A stretch of DNA of 64,000 bases from Vibrio maritimus (GCF_021441885.1 NZ_CP090439.1:1054001-1118000), one strand, 5' to 3'; positions 41,037-50,618 are shown, numbered from the stretch's first letter. The notes: generated by a model not told the origin, from the letters alone. Program-made: numbers and translations.

Positions 41037-42407
41037 TTAGAAGATAAGGTGCGCAACACCCGCAATCACAGGTAGCGTGATCAGTGTACGTAGAATGAAG
41101 ATAACAAACAGTTCTACGATGTTTACTGGAATACGGCTACCAAGTAGTAGTGCACCGACTTCTGACATATAGATAAGCTGTGTTACCGACATCGCTGCGA
41201 TGACAAAGCGAGTCATCTCATTGTCGATTGAAGCTGCTAGGATTGATGGGATAAACATATCTGCAAAGCCCACTACCATGGTTTTAGAAGCAGCAACGGC
41301 TTCAGGTACACCCAGTAACTCTAGGTAAGGGATAAACGGTGTACCCAGGATTTCAAATACTGACGTGTATTCAGCGATAACGAGAGCGACAGTACCCAAG
41401 CCCATAACTACTGGCAGTACGCCGAACACCATATCAACTGCGTTTTTAACGCCTTCGCCAAATACTGACTTAGCAGACGTCACAGTACCAGCACGTTGCA
41501 GAGCGAGGTCTAGACCCCAAGAGAACGTTGTATGGCCCTTAGGGGTCACTTCAGCATCTTCTGATGGTTTAGTCCCATCGATGAAGGTGTCTTTCTTGTT
41601 ACGTAGTGGTGGTAAGCGAGGAATAATGATCGCCGCTACGATACCTGCCAAACAAATCGCACCATAGAAAGGTAGGAACAAGTGTTCGAGCTCAACTTGA
41701 GCGATAACCACTAAGCTAAACGTGATAGATACTGCTGAGAATGTAGTACCAATTACTGCCGCCTCACGCATGGTATAGAACTTGTTTTCGTATTGCTTAC
41801 TGGTTAGCAGAATACCGACACTGCCATCACCTAACCAAGAAGCCATACAGTCAATAGCACCACGACCTGGAAGGTTAAACACTGGGCGCATGATCTTACT
41901 TAGCAGAGCACCAAACAGCTCAAGTAGACCAAAGTTCAGTAGTAGCGGTAGTAAAAGGCCTGCGAAGATAAATACAGCGAACAGGGTAGGCAGTAGACCT
42001 TCTAAAACAAGACCACCGGTGTTTTCTTCCCAGATAGCCTCAGGACCAACCTGGAAGTAGGTCATCAGCACCGCGATGCCGCCAATTACGCGCACAGCCA
42101 GCCACATTGGTGTTGGGTTGAATAGACCGTTCAGAAATTCGTTGTCTGTGATGAAAGCAGGCTTAAAAATGCGAGTTAAAATAGACGCCGCTGCCATGAC
42201 AGCAATGATTGCCGTGACCAAAGGTACAATGAAATCGCCAACAGCGGCTTGCAAAGCTTTAGCAAGAACTGCGACAGGAATCGTCAAGCCGCCATCGTAG
42301 CTGATAGGCGCCATAAACAGGAATAGACCGATTAAAGACGGGATGAAGAACATCCAGAAGTTGCCTTTTTTGCCGCTTTTCGGCATAGATTGAGCACTAT
42401 TTTGCAT
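41037..42407 (-). CDS. YjiH-family membrane protein with nucleoside-recognition (gate) domains
   Basis: The 456-residue inner-membrane protein has about ten to eleven hydrophobic segments. Two gate-domain stretches are visible (PGRGAIDCMASWLGDGSVGI and the KTMVVGFADMFIPSILAAS region). This is the YjiH/nucleoside recognition domain family of unknown transport function. It is monocistronic, with its own terminator. No nucleoside genes flank it. Confidence 0.83.
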   Translation of the reverse strand: MQNSAQSMPKSGKKGNFWMFFIPSLIGLFLFMAPISYDGGLTIPVAVLAKALQAAVGDFIVPLVTAIIAVMAAASILTRIFKPAFITDNEFLNGLFNPTPMWLAVRVIGGIAVLMTYFQVGPEAIWEENTGGLVLEGLLPTLFAVFIFAGLLLPLLLNFGLLELFGALLSKIMRPVFNLPGRGAIDCMASWLGDGSVGILLTSKQYENKFYTMREAAVIGTTFSAVSITFSLVVIAQVELEHLFLPFYGAICLAGIVAAIIIPRLPPLRNKKDTFIDGTKPSEDAEVTPKGHTTFSWGLDLALQRAGTVTSAKSVFGEGVKNAVDMVFGVLPVVMGLGTVALVIAEYTSVFEILGTPFIPYLELLGVPEAVAASKTMVVGFADMFIPSILAASIDNEMTRFVIAAMSVTQLIYMSEVGALLLGSRIPVNIVELFVIFILRTLITLPVIAGVAHLIF

Positions 42408-42678
42408 TTTTCTCTCGTGTTACAACTAGTTAATAATGGCGACGTCCTGCGCCTATTTATTCACTAAACATCCATATTTGTGCATTGGGCGCAAGATTAC
42501 TCCTTTTTTTGAATGCTGGCAATACTATTCATCATTAAAGGGTAATTATTCACTATATGGTTCTATCGTAACCAATAATACGCAATAGAATGTATGGTGA
42601 GTGTTTGTGTGAACATGGCTACATTATAGTGGGGATTGATGCTTTCAGCAGTTTAGAGAACACGCTAAACTGTAGTGA

Positions 42679-43332
42679 ATGAATAAGTTATTGAGAATAA
42701 TAATAATGCCTAGGAAGAAGCTCCCCATTCCCCTTATACTTTTGATCCCTCTGTGTTTACTTGCCGTGGTTATTGTCGCAGGTATCTATCGATTTTCTCT
42801 GTCTGATGAAGAGATCCTTGCTAAATTTCCCTCTCAGCAAAATGTGCAAGCCGATCCCGTTGTTGAAGCCATCTTGGGTCTAAAGATTCCGAATCCATGG
42901 ACTATTCAGGTTCCCGAAACGAGCGCTTTTACACTGCTTACCGATATCGATGCTGAAAAACAAGTTGCGGCGGGAAGTTATGATGACGGTATGGAGCGAG
43001 GTAATGTTTATCTTCTTTATCGCTATCAACAGTCTATTTATGACGACAAGGCGTTATCTGCGGTCGTTATTCCTTTTGCCGTTAGCAATCAAGGTTCTGG
43101 CGTTTTTTATTATCTTGGGCTTTTCAAGTGGGACAGCGCGCGCCAACGCGTAATCTTGTCGGATGCCAAGTTTGCTGGAGACCGAATAGAGATTTCAGCG
43201 CTGACAAGAGCCGATGACCGCATGACACTCACGTTTAAGAAGCACGGACAGGCGCAGTCAATGAGTGAAGTTCCCGAAGAAAATGACACGTTAGTTTGCG
43301 TAGCCAAAGCGTTTAAATGGGTGGATTGTTAG
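42679..43332 (+). CDS. Membrane-anchored protein of unknown function
   Basis: The 217-residue protein begins with a basic start, a helix (PIPLILLIPLCLLAVVIVAG, about residues 17-36) and an extracytoplasmic domain of about 175 residues with YLLYRYQQSIYDD and CVAKAFKWVDC near the end. The two C-terminal cysteines, seven residues apart, could form a disulphide. An alternative start is ATG 42709. I do not recognise the family. Confidence 0.6.
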   Translation: MNKLLRIIIMPRKKLPIPLILLIPLCLLAVVIVAGIYRFSLSDEEILAKFPSQQNVQADPVVEAILGLKIPNPWTIQVPETSAFTLLTDIDAEKQVAAGSYDDGMERGNVYLLYRYQQSIYDDKALSAVVIPFAVSNQGSGVFYYLGLFKWDSARQRVILSDAKFAGDRIEISALTRADDRMTLTFKKHGQAQSMSEVPEENDTLVCVAKAFKWVDC

Positions 43333-43470
43333 TCATCTTTTTGCACCGAGCGTGATCTGGGCAATAGCTTTCAGAAATAAATGGTTGCGAAATGCACACT
43401 TGAGAATGTGACATTAATTACATAACATGGGTTTTTTGATGTTGTTATTTTTAGACAAATGGAGCTTGCG

Positions 43471-43770
43471 ATGATTAATAAGCGCTTTTTTAAAACAAAA
43501 GATGAAGTAGAAGTCACCTTTGAGTTAGATGCGACCAATGTGGAGAGTGCGGTTTTAATGGCTGACTTTTTAGACTGGCAGCCAACCCCAATGAAGAAGG
43601 TCGCCAAGACCAAATCATTCAAATACAAAACTCGACTACCAAAAGATGCGGAGTTCCAATTCCGTTATCTAGTGAACGAAAACGAGTGGGTCAACGATGC
43701 CCAAGCAGACCAATACGTGCCAAATGGTTTTGGTGCTGATAACTGTATTGTTAAGACTGCACAAGTTTGA
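43471..43770 (+). CDS. Stand-alone glycogen-binding-like (CBM48/isoamylase N-terminal) domain protein
   Basis: The 99-residue protein is a single early-set immunoglobulin-like domain: EVEVTFELDATNVESAVLMA, DFLDWQPTPMKK, FKYKTRLPKDAEFQFRYLVN, WVNDAQADQYVPNGFGADN. This is the fold of isoamylase N-terminal and AMPK glycogen-binding domains, without any catalytic domain. GGAG at 43461-43464 supports ATG 43471 over 43459. Such small proteins in marine gammaproteobacteria have no established role; glycogen binding or regulation is an inference. Confidence 0.8.
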   Translation: MINKRFFKTKDEVEVTFELDATNVESAVLMADFLDWQPTPMKKVAKTKSFKYKTRLPKDAEFQFRYLVNENEWVNDAQADQYVPNGFGADNCIVKTAQV

Positions 43771-43811
43771 TTTGACTTAAGTCACTAAGACAAGACTCAA
43801 CACCACAAGTT

Positions 43812-43850
43812 AAAAAAAGCCGCTCACTTTTGATAGTGAGCGGCTTTTTT
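43812..43850. terminator. Bidirectional terminator between CBM48-like and BCCT genes
   Basis: AGCCGCTCACT (43818-43828) and AGTGAGCGGCT (43835-43845) form an 11-bp stem flanked by A and T runs, serving both convergent genes. Confidence 0.88.
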
Positions 43851-43897
43851 ATTCTTCACGATTTGAAGCAAGTCGACGTAGACTCGCTTGTCGGTCG

Positions 43898-45499
43898 TTA
43901 TCGAGATTTGCTTGCAACTTCCGGTTGTTCAACCTCAGTCAACATGCCTTTAAGAAGGCTCACACAGCCCATTATCAGAATGATAGTAAACGGCAGCGCG
44001 GCAATAATCGTAATGGATTGCAGTGCTTGAATGGAGTCGGTACCACCAATCCATAGCATTACCATTGCAATAACGGCAGAAATTACTGCCCAAACGACTT
44101 TCTGTTTGATTGGTAGCTCAAGTTTACCACCTGCAGTCATGCTATCGACAACGATAGAGCCAGAGTCCAGTGTGGTTACAAAGAACACGATGATCAGCGC
44201 AACCGCAATCAGCGAAAGAATATTACCGATAGGGTAGGCATCAAGCATGTAGAACAAGCTCAGCGAGACATCCGTGATGCCTTGTTCCATGCCAAGCAAG
44301 CCGACTTTGTCGATGATCTGCTGGATAGCGATACCACCGAAGAATGACATCCATGCGGTTGTCACTATGGTTGGAATGACGAGAACACAGACAAGGAACT
44401 CACGAATGGTACGACCCTTTGAAATACGTGCTACGAACATGCCGAAGAATGGCGCGTATGCTACCCACCAAGCCCAGTAGAATACCGTCCAGCCATGCAG
44501 CCAGGTGGTATCTTCACGACCTGACGTCTGGCTTAGAGGGATGATGTTTTTCACGTAGCCTACAACCGACGTAGTGACGGAGTCGAGCACTGTAGTGAAG
44601 TTCAAAATACCCATGAAACCAAGGAAGACAAAGGCAATGATCATGTTCAGGTTACTGAGCACTTTAACGCCGCCGTCCATGCCGCGAACGACAGAAACAA
44701 TAGCTAAGCCCATGATGGTCAGAATGATAGCAATCTGCAGCAATAAGCTATTTTCTAGACCAAATACGTGGCTGATACCACTTGCCGCTTGCGAGCCACC
44801 GAGACCAAGTGATGTCGCAAGACCGAACAAGATAACGAGAACCGCCATTACGTCGATAATGTCACCAATTCTTCCCCAAACTCTGTCACCCAGTAGTGGG
44901 TAGAATACAGAGCGCATAGAAAGAGGTAGGCCTTTGTTATAAACAAAGTAAGCCAGCGATAGCGCTGTCATTCCGTAGATAGCCCACGCGTGCAGTCCCC
45001 AGTGGAATACTGTGGCACCTAGTGCCGCTTCACGACCTTCTGGTGTAAAAGGTTCTGCATTGAGAGGTGTTCCGAACCAGTTGGTAAAGAACGCAGTAGG
45101 CTCTGCGACACCCCAGAAGATCAGACCAATACCCATGCCCGCGGCAAACAGCATTGAGATCCAGGATAAGGTTGAATAATCTGTCGTGGCGTTATCGCCG
45201 CCTAAACGAATTTTGCCCAGTGGCGATAGGGCGATAAGTACTGCGAAGATCAGAAGGATGTTCGCGCCCCACATAAAGACGAAATCGAATTTCGATAGCG
45301 CAGCGGCTTTTACCGCGTCGATGGCAGCTTTGGCATCTGCTGGGGAAAGTACGAGAAGAGTGACGATAAAGAGGATGGATAAGCCCGCTGAAGCGGTGAA
45401 GACTGTGTTGTGGACATCCATGCCCCACTTAGTGATGTTGTCTTGGCCGACTTGATAGTCAGTTGAATCGATACTGTATTTTTGAGATTTAAAACTCAT
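43898..45499 (-). CDS. BCCT-family betaine/choline/carnitine transporter
   Basis: The 533-residue inner-membrane protein has about twelve helices and BCCT landmarks: GMGIGLIFWGVAEPTAFF, FHWGLHAWAIYG, and the tryptophan-rich segment WTVFYWAWWVAYAPFFGMFVA in helix 8. This family imports compatible solutes with sodium and is common in Vibrio for osmotic adaptation. I start at ATG 45499 (MSFKSQKYS); the frame extends to 45526, but that part resembles untranslated leader. No osmolyte synthesis genes are adjacent. Confidence 0.9.
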   Translation of the reverse strand: MSFKSQKYSIDSTDYQVGQDNITKWGMDVHNTVFTASAGLSILFIVTLLVLSPADAKAAIDAVKAAALSKFDFVFMWGANILLIFAVLIALSPLGKIRLGGDNATTDYSTLSWISMLFAAGMGIGLIFWGVAEPTAFFTNWFGTPLNAEPFTPEGREAALGATVFHWGLHAWAIYGMTALSLAYFVYNKGLPLSMRSVFYPLLGDRVWGRIGDIIDVMAVLVILFGLATSLGLGGSQAASGISHVFGLENSLLLQIAIILTIMGLAIVSVVRGMDGGVKVLSNLNMIIAFVFLGFMGILNFTTVLDSVTTSVVGYVKNIIPLSQTSGREDTTWLHGWTVFYWAWWVAYAPFFGMFVARISKGRTIREFLVCVLVIPTIVTTAWMSFFGGIAIQQIIDKVGLLGMEQGITDVSLSLFYMLDAYPIGNILSLIAVALIIVFFVTTLDSGSIVVDSMTAGGKLELPIKQKVVWAVISAVIAMVMLWIGGTDSIQALQSITIIAALPFTIILIMGCVSLLKGMLTEVEQPEVASKSR

Positions 45500-45942
45500 A
45501 ATTATGAGGTTTACATATTCGTTCACACGAATATAAAGACCAACTCCATGTTTAATGAATTACTGATTAGAATTCGAAAATCCTTTGTTTAAAGTAATTT
45601 TAATCAAAGGGTTATGATGAAATTATCCGTTTTACATCTAATCCTGAATCGGCGATTTTAACATAAAAAGGGCCCTTTGTGGTCGAGATGATGGATCGAA
45701 GCTGAAACAGAATGCATCCATATGCACTTAGTTCTGCATTATAATATGGCGCTGTTATTGCCGAATTTTCCCACATATATCGTTTTACGAGAATTCAAAT
45801 ACTTAAGGAAAAAGCGCCAATTTAGAACAAGATCTAGGTCGTTTAATTGACGACGAACGTCGCTTTTTTACACTCTCATCACATGTTTTACCTTACTTTT
45901 CCCGACATTTGAGTGCATTTGAACTAGGAAACCATTACTCTA
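45500..45942. other. 443-bp divergent region between the BCCT and M23 genes
   Basis: No gene is visible. It holds a 12-bp perfect palindrome AAAGGGCCCTTT (45667-45678), a TATAAT at 45740-45745 that could serve the peptidase gene, and a small hairpin CGAC-GAAC-GTCG (45851-45862) followed by a T run, a possible weak attenuator in the peptidase leader. Confidence 0.45.
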
Positions 45943-47271
45943 ATGGCTCTGTTTAGGACATGCATCGGAACCATTGTGCAATCGAATCAACCAGCAGACG
46001 GATTAACAACGGCTAAGAATCCGTCTCGAAAACTCAAAAGAAGCATCGCTTTTGGTCTGCCCTTTATGGCAGCCTTTGCCTTTCTTCACAGCTTACCTGA
46101 CTCAAATATGCAGGGTACCATTGAGCTCAATCTCAATGACTCACCCGTGGTAGCTGTACTCGCTGATGAACCAGCGAAAGCCGAACTCCCTCCTAAGTTT
46201 GCTTATCTTGTTAAATCTGGTGATAGCCTAAGCCAGATCTTTGATCAGCTGGGCTTTCCATACAGTGACATGATGTCAGTGATGGAAACCGATTTGAACT
46301 TCCTTGTTCTTGATACGCTTAGACCCGGTGATCGTCTGCGCTTTTGGCAAGATGAAGCGACAGGTGCACTAAGCAAACTCGAAGTTAGTCGTAATGTCGC
46401 TGAAAAAGCGGTTTATGCGCGTCTAGACGATGGAAGCTATGAGTTCGAAGATATCTCTATCCCGGGTGACTGGGAGAGTGTCGCTATGGTGGGCAGCATC
46501 AACGGTAGTTTTTCTGCGTCAGCTAACAAGCTTGGACTGAGCCCGCGCGAAATCGATCAGGTAGTCACACTGCTAAAAGACAAGCTAAGTTTTACCCGCG
46601 ATCTTCGAGCAGGCGATCGCTTTGAGGTAGTGAAGAACAGCCAATTTGTTGAAGGCACGCCAACGGGTAATTCAGAGATCCAAGCGATCAAGATCTTTAA
46701 CCGTGGTGCTATGTACTCGGCTTACCTACATTCGAACGGTCAGTACTATGATGCGAAAGGGGACAGCTTGCAGCGCGCCTTTATGCGCTATCCCGTGAAG
46801 AACCATCGTATTACTTCGGGCTTTAATCCAAATCGCCGTCACCCAGTGACGGGACGAGTTTCACCGCATAACGGCACAGACTTTGGCGTTCGTACCGGTA
46901 CTAATGTCTACACCACTGGTGATGGCGTTGTTGCTATGGTCCGTAACCACCCGTACGCGGGTAAGTACATCGTTATCGACCACGGTGGACCCTACAAGAC
47001 GCGTTATCTTCACCTGAGTAAAATCTTGGTGAAGAAAGGGCAGAAAGTGACTCGTGGGACTCGAATCGGTTTGTCCGGCGCAACGGGTCGCGTGACAGGT
47101 CCACACCTTCATTACGAGTTGATTTCTCGTGGAAGACCAGTAAATGCTATGCGAGCTAACATTCCTATGGCAGACTCTGTCCCGAAAAACGAGCTCAAGC
47201 AGTTTATTGCGCGTCGTGATGAACTCGATGCCATGCTTGAGAAACAAGAGACCAAATTGGCTAGCCTATAA
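45943..47271 (+). CDS. Periplasmic M23 endopeptidase (MepM/ShyA-like)
   Basis: The 442-residue protein has an N-terminal membrane anchor (AFGLPFMAAFAFLHSL, about 36-52), a LysM/OapA-like domain (KFAYLVKSGDSLSQIFDQLG), an inhibitory Csd3-type domain and a C-terminal LytM domain with HNGTDFGV (about 308) and HLHYEL (about 388), so both zinc motifs are intact. Enzymes of this build cut peptidoglycan cross-links during growth. It is followed after 25 bp by a small gene, probably co-transcribed. Confidence 0.9.
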   Translation: MALFRTCIGTIVQSNQPADGLTTAKNPSRKLKRSIAFGLPFMAAFAFLHSLPDSNMQGTIELNLNDSPVVAVLADEPAKAELPPKFAYLVKSGDSLSQIFDQLGFPYSDMMSVMETDLNFLVLDTLRPGDRLRFWQDEATGALSKLEVSRNVAEKAVYARLDDGSYEFEDISIPGDWESVAMVGSINGSFSASANKLGLSPREIDQVVTLLKDKLSFTRDLRAGDRFEVVKNSQFVEGTPTGNSEIQAIKIFNRGAMYSAYLHSNGQYYDAKGDSLQRAFMRYPVKNHRITSGFNPNRRHPVTGRVSPHNGTDFGVRTGTNVYTTGDGVVAMVRNHPYAGKYIVIDHGGPYKTRYLHLSKILVKKGQKVTRGTRIGLSGATGRVTGPHLHYELISRGRPVNAMRANIPMADSVPKNELKQFIARRDELDAMLEKQETKLASL

Positions 47272-47296
47272 ATGGCCAAATAACCAGGTGTAATGA

Positions 47297-47647
47297 ATGC
47301 AACAATTAGAATTTCAGCTGCTGGTCATGCAGCTATGTGAGTTGAAAACACTTCCAGATGCGCTGAACAAGCTGAAAAGCTCTGAAAACCCAGAAATCAA
47401 AGAGGCAGCAGAAAGCCTAACAGGTCAATTTGCTTTGGCTACGGTTGACGGTGAAGAGCGTATCTATCACGTGTTTAACGATGTTGATGATAACGGTGAA
47501 GAGCAAGAGTACGCTGAACACATCATGAACGAAGGTGATGATGTGATTAAGTTTGTCGCGTGGTTCTTTGACGTTATGTTCGAAATCAAACCGAGCGATA
47601 CTTACAAAACAGCAGGTAAGACTTACCGTCAGCCTAAACGTTCTTAA
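47297..47647 (+). CDS. Conserved acidic protein of unknown function
   Basis: The 116-residue protein is soluble and acidic, with an N-terminal helical half (QLLVMQLCELKTLPDALNKL), a DGEERIYHVFNDVDDNGEEQ stretch, and EIKPSDTYKTAGKTYRQPKR at the end. It has no signal peptide. It lies 25 bp after the M23 endopeptidase gene and before a terminator-like hairpin. I do not recognise the family. Confidence 0.62.
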   Translation: MQQLEFQLLVMQLCELKTLPDALNKLKSSENPEIKEAAESLTGQFALATVDGEERIYHVFNDVDDNGEEQEYAEHIMNEGDDVIKFVAWFFDVMFEIKPSDTYKTAGKTYRQPKRS

Positions 47648-47686
47648 TCGACATGCGTTAGAGCGTTAAATCTGGTAGTTCGAAAG

Positions 47687-47724
47687 ACAAACGGCGTTCA
47701 TTTTTGAGCGCCGTTTGTGATTTT
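47687..47724 (+). terminator. Terminator after the 116-residue protein gene
   Basis: ACAAACGGCG (47687-47696) pairs with CGCCGTTTGT (47709-47718), followed by GATTTT. Confidence 0.7.
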
Positions 47725-47794
47725 ATGGTCAGGCTCTAGGCAATTTGGTGTGGATGTGCAATGCTTTTTGTATGCCCCCTTCAACGAGGTTGCC

Positions 47795-49171
47795 ATGGAA
47801 AGTAAAGAGACCGCGCAGACCAGTACTTCCCAGTACGTCGTTTCTCAGCGTTTTGGTTTTGGTCCCAGAGTTGGCGATGCCAAACAGGAACCCGCACTCA
47901 ATGATCAGCTAAAAGCGACCCCCTACATTCACAAAGCCATTACTGAGTTACCGTCAACCACAGAAATGTTGGCGCATCTTGGTGATTTAAACCGCCGCAG
48001 AAAAGAAGCGACAACGCCAGAAGAGAAAAAACTTTTCACCAAATCTAGCAATGCTTTCTTCCAAGAAAATTTTCAAACCATTGTACATGCGAGAAATCTG
48101 CAAACCTTAACTACACCGCTTGGCTTCCAGGAAAGGTTGATTCAGTTTTGGAGTAACCACTTCGCCATTTCAGCAGACAACAGACGCGTTCGTCCGATAG
48201 CTGCCGGCATCGAAAATGAGGTGGTTCGCGAGCTGTGGAGTATCGATTTTCCTTCCATGCTGCTTGCGGTTTGTCAGCATCCAACCATGCTGATGTATCT
48301 CGATAATCACCGTTCTATTGGGCCCAACTCAAAAGTGGGTCAAAAGCGCAATAAAGGCCTTAACGAGAACTTGGCGCGGGAGATTCTTGAACTTCACACC
48401 TTGGGGGTCGATGGCGGCTACTCACAAAACGATGTGATTGAACTTGCCCAAGGTTTAACTGGCTGGACAGTGAGTTTTAAAACAGATCGACCAGGGTATC
48501 AATTTGTTGATGCCATGCATGAGCCAGGCGCTATCAACGTACTGGGTAAGGTCTATGAGGAAGAGGGGGAGGAGCAAGCGATATCTTGCCTTCGTGATCT
48601 AGCCAATCATGAAAACACCGCGAAGCATTTATGCAGCAAGTTGGTTCAACACTTCTATGGCTCAGGTCATCCTTCGCTAGTGGATGATCTCACTAAAGTG
48701 TGGCTAGAGAATGAAGGGATGCTGATTCCTGTTTACATCACTTTAATTAACTCCACGCTCAAAAATAGCAGTCAACAGCTGAGATTTCGGACGCCTCAAG
48801 AGTGGTATTTTGCGGTACTTCGTAGTGCTGACTTTGAGCCCAATGCGCGCCAGATGCAGCAAATGCTACGTCAGCTTGGACAGCCGCCTTTCATGCCGGG
48901 ATCGCCTGCAGGGTGGTCCGATAAAGACTCTGATTACAACTCCTCATCAGCACTTACTCAGCGTTGGCAAGTTGCGAACCAAATCGCCAAGCTGGTAGTA
49001 AGACAGATGGAGCGCAGCAAACAAAATGTCGATGACAAACTGATTCAAATGACCCAGCGTCTTTACGGTAGTGAGGTGGATGAGCACGTTCTTACCGCCA
49101 TGGATAAAGCGCAGGATCCCACGTCGAAATTGGTGGTGCTGTGGATGAGCCCACAGTTCCAATACAGGTGA
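47795..49171 (+). CDS. DUF1800 family protein
   Basis: The 458-residue protein matches DUF1800: QRFGFGPR near the start, RLIQFWSNHFAIS, HPTMLMYLDNHRSIGPNSK, NENLAREILELHTLGVDGGY, then GLTGWTV and PQEWYFAVLRS. The ATG at 47795 follows GAGG; the frame is open further upstream to 47717 but crosses a terminator. No signal peptide is visible, although the partner gene, 5 bp downstream, encodes a Tat substrate. The pair DUF1800-DUF1501 is widespread with no firm function. Confidence 0.87.
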   Translation: MESKETAQTSTSQYVVSQRFGFGPRVGDAKQEPALNDQLKATPYIHKAITELPSTTEMLAHLGDLNRRRKEATTPEEKKLFTKSSNAFFQENFQTIVHARNLQTLTTPLGFQERLIQFWSNHFAISADNRRVRPIAAGIENEVVRELWSIDFPSMLLAVCQHPTMLMYLDNHRSIGPNSKVGQKRNKGLNENLAREILELHTLGVDGGYSQNDVIELAQGLTGWTVSFKTDRPGYQFVDAMHEPGAINVLGKVYEEEGEEQAISCLRDLANHENTAKHLCSKLVQHFYGSGHPSLVDDLTKVWLENEGMLIPVYITLINSTLKNSSQQLRFRTPQEWYFAVLRSADFEPNARQMQQMLRQLGQPPFMPGSPAGWSDKDSDYNSSSALTQRWQVANQIAKLVVRQMERSKQNVDDKLIQMTQRLYGSEVDEHVLTAMDKAQDPTSKLVVLWMSPQFQYR

Positions 49172-49176
49172 GTACT

Positions 49177-50313
49177 ATGGCAACGAGACGCGATTTTATT
49201 AAAGGCATCGGGGCAGCATCTTTAGTCACCATGTTGCCCAACTTGTCATTGGCTTCTACCCAGAGTCCGAATGTGCTGGTGTGGATAACACTGCGCGGGG
49301 CAATGGATGGATTGAACGTGGTGGTGCCAAGTTTCGATGAGGATTACTACAACCTCAGACCTAGTATCGCAATAAAGAAGGATCAGCTTCAGCCATTAAG
49401 TGATGGCTTTGGATTGCATCCAGCGCTCAAGAATGTGTATCAATGGTATCAACAAGAGCAAGCTGGCTTTGTGCACGCTTGTGCAACGGGTTATCGAGAG
49501 CGCTCTCACTTTGATGGGCAAAAGGTGCTTGAGAACGGCACCACCGACCCATTTGGTCCAATTGGTTGGATGAACCGATTCTTAGCAACGCAGCACTCAC
49601 AGCAAGCGATAGCAATAGATTCTGGCATGCCTCTGATAGTTCAAGGAGATGTAAAAGTCAGCAGTTGGTTCCCTCATAAACTCAAAGCAGAGGAGGAACA
49701 AAGCCTATTGCTGGCTGAGCTATTCCAAAATGACGAAACCCTATCAGCAAACTTCGAAGAGAGCATGAAGCTTGAATCGATGACCAGCGGAGGCAGTCAG
49801 AATAAGCAGTTTAACAATTTGATGCGTCAAGCGGGTAAGTTTATCAGCTCACCACAGGGACCCAATATTGCGGTACTAGAGCTGGGCGGTTGGGACACCC
49901 ATTCAGGACAAGGAACGACAAATGGTCGCCTTGCTTCTCAGTTGACTAAGTTAGACAAAGGGCTTGATGTACTCAAACAAGCCTTGGGCGACAAATGGCA
50001 ATCGACTGTGGTTATCGCAGCCAGTGAATTTGGTCGAACTGTAGCAGAAAACGGCACCAAAGGGACTGATCATGGTACAGGCAATGCCATGTTTATTATG
50101 GGCGGGGCACTTGAGGGTTCAGATGTCATTACTGACTGGCCTGGACTTGCTGAAAGTGAACGATATGAAGGTCGTGACTTGCAACCGACGACCGATATGC
50201 GCTCAGTGCTCAAAACGGTGCTTAGCCAACATATGGGGGCTGATGAACAAACCCTACAGCAAGTGTTCCCTGATGCACCTCAACCAGCGGACTTAGGTAA
50301 GTTGCTTGGATAA
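49177..50313 (+). CDS. DUF1501 family protein with Tat signal
   Basis: The 378-residue protein starts with a twin-arginine signal (TRRDFIKGIGAASLV) and so is probably exported folded. The body resembles the alkaline-phosphatase/sulfatase-like DUF1501 family: LRGAMDGLNVVVPSFDEDYY, ATGYRERSHFDGQKVLE, ELGGWDTHSG, ASEFGRTVAENGTKGTDHG. The Asp/His pattern (GGWDTH, TDHGTG) could bind metal. It follows the DUF1800 gene by 5 bp and is certainly co-transcribed. Confidence 0.87.
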   Translation: MATRRDFIKGIGAASLVTMLPNLSLASTQSPNVLVWITLRGAMDGLNVVVPSFDEDYYNLRPSIAIKKDQLQPLSDGFGLHPALKNVYQWYQQEQAGFVHACATGYRERSHFDGQKVLENGTTDPFGPIGWMNRFLATQHSQQAIAIDSGMPLIVQGDVKVSSWFPHKLKAEEEQSLLLAELFQNDETLSANFEESMKLESMTSGGSQNKQFNNLMRQAGKFISSPQGPNIAVLELGGWDTHSGQGTTNGRLASQLTKLDKGLDVLKQALGDKWQSTVVIAASEFGRTVAENGTKGTDHGTGNAMFIMGGALEGSDVITDWPGLAESERYEGRDLQPTTDMRSVLKTVLSQHMGADEQTLQQVFPDAPQPADLGKLLG

Positions 50314-50618
50314 TGCGTTAATCTGAATTGCTGGCTCCTCTGTACCACATAACTTTGCGAGCCCAGTAACACTGCTTGTCGATAAGCGTGTTACTTGGGC
50401 AAATTCATGTATAATTCCAAGCAACACTTCCCTAGGAGCGCACGCCTACATGAACAACTAACTCAATTTCGAACGTTTTATACAAGTAACTTTTGAAATC
50501 GCAGAGTTAGTGGGCGTTGGCTCGTTCTATATTCCTGTCTACCTATCAGGACATTGCTATTTATCGCGACATTGTCGTATGTGATGCCATGCGTCTCATG
50601 CTCTGCCAAGGAGGATGT
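50314..50618 (+). other. 305-bp region with hairpin, promoter and structured leader of the ABC-F gene
   Basis: A hairpin (GCCCA-GTAACAC... at 50361-50400, paired to GTGTTAC and TGGGC with single-base bulges) ends the DUF1501 unit but has no T run. TATAAT at 50410-50415 may be the ABC-F promoter. Downstream, ACGCC/GGCGT (50442-50446, 50513-50517), CTAACTC/GAGTTAG (50458-50464, 50504-50510) and ATTTCGAA/TTTGAAAT (50466-50473, 50492-50499) are nested in order. Confidence 0.5.

Noticed and set aside
45737..45749. Zur box upstream of the M23 endopeptidase
   Set aside because: Only the TTATAATAT core matches; the flanking bases do not follow the Zur consensus. It reads better as a -10 region.
47717..47794. 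N-terminal extension of the DUF1800 protein
   Set aside because: It crosses the end of the preceding terminator and lacks a ribosome site; ATG 47795 with GAGG upstream is better.
50450..50461. Three-residue leader peptide before the ABC-F gene as a coding feature
   Set aside because: The frame is only MNN and the ribosome site spacing of 11 bp is poor; it is discussed only as part of the leader structure.
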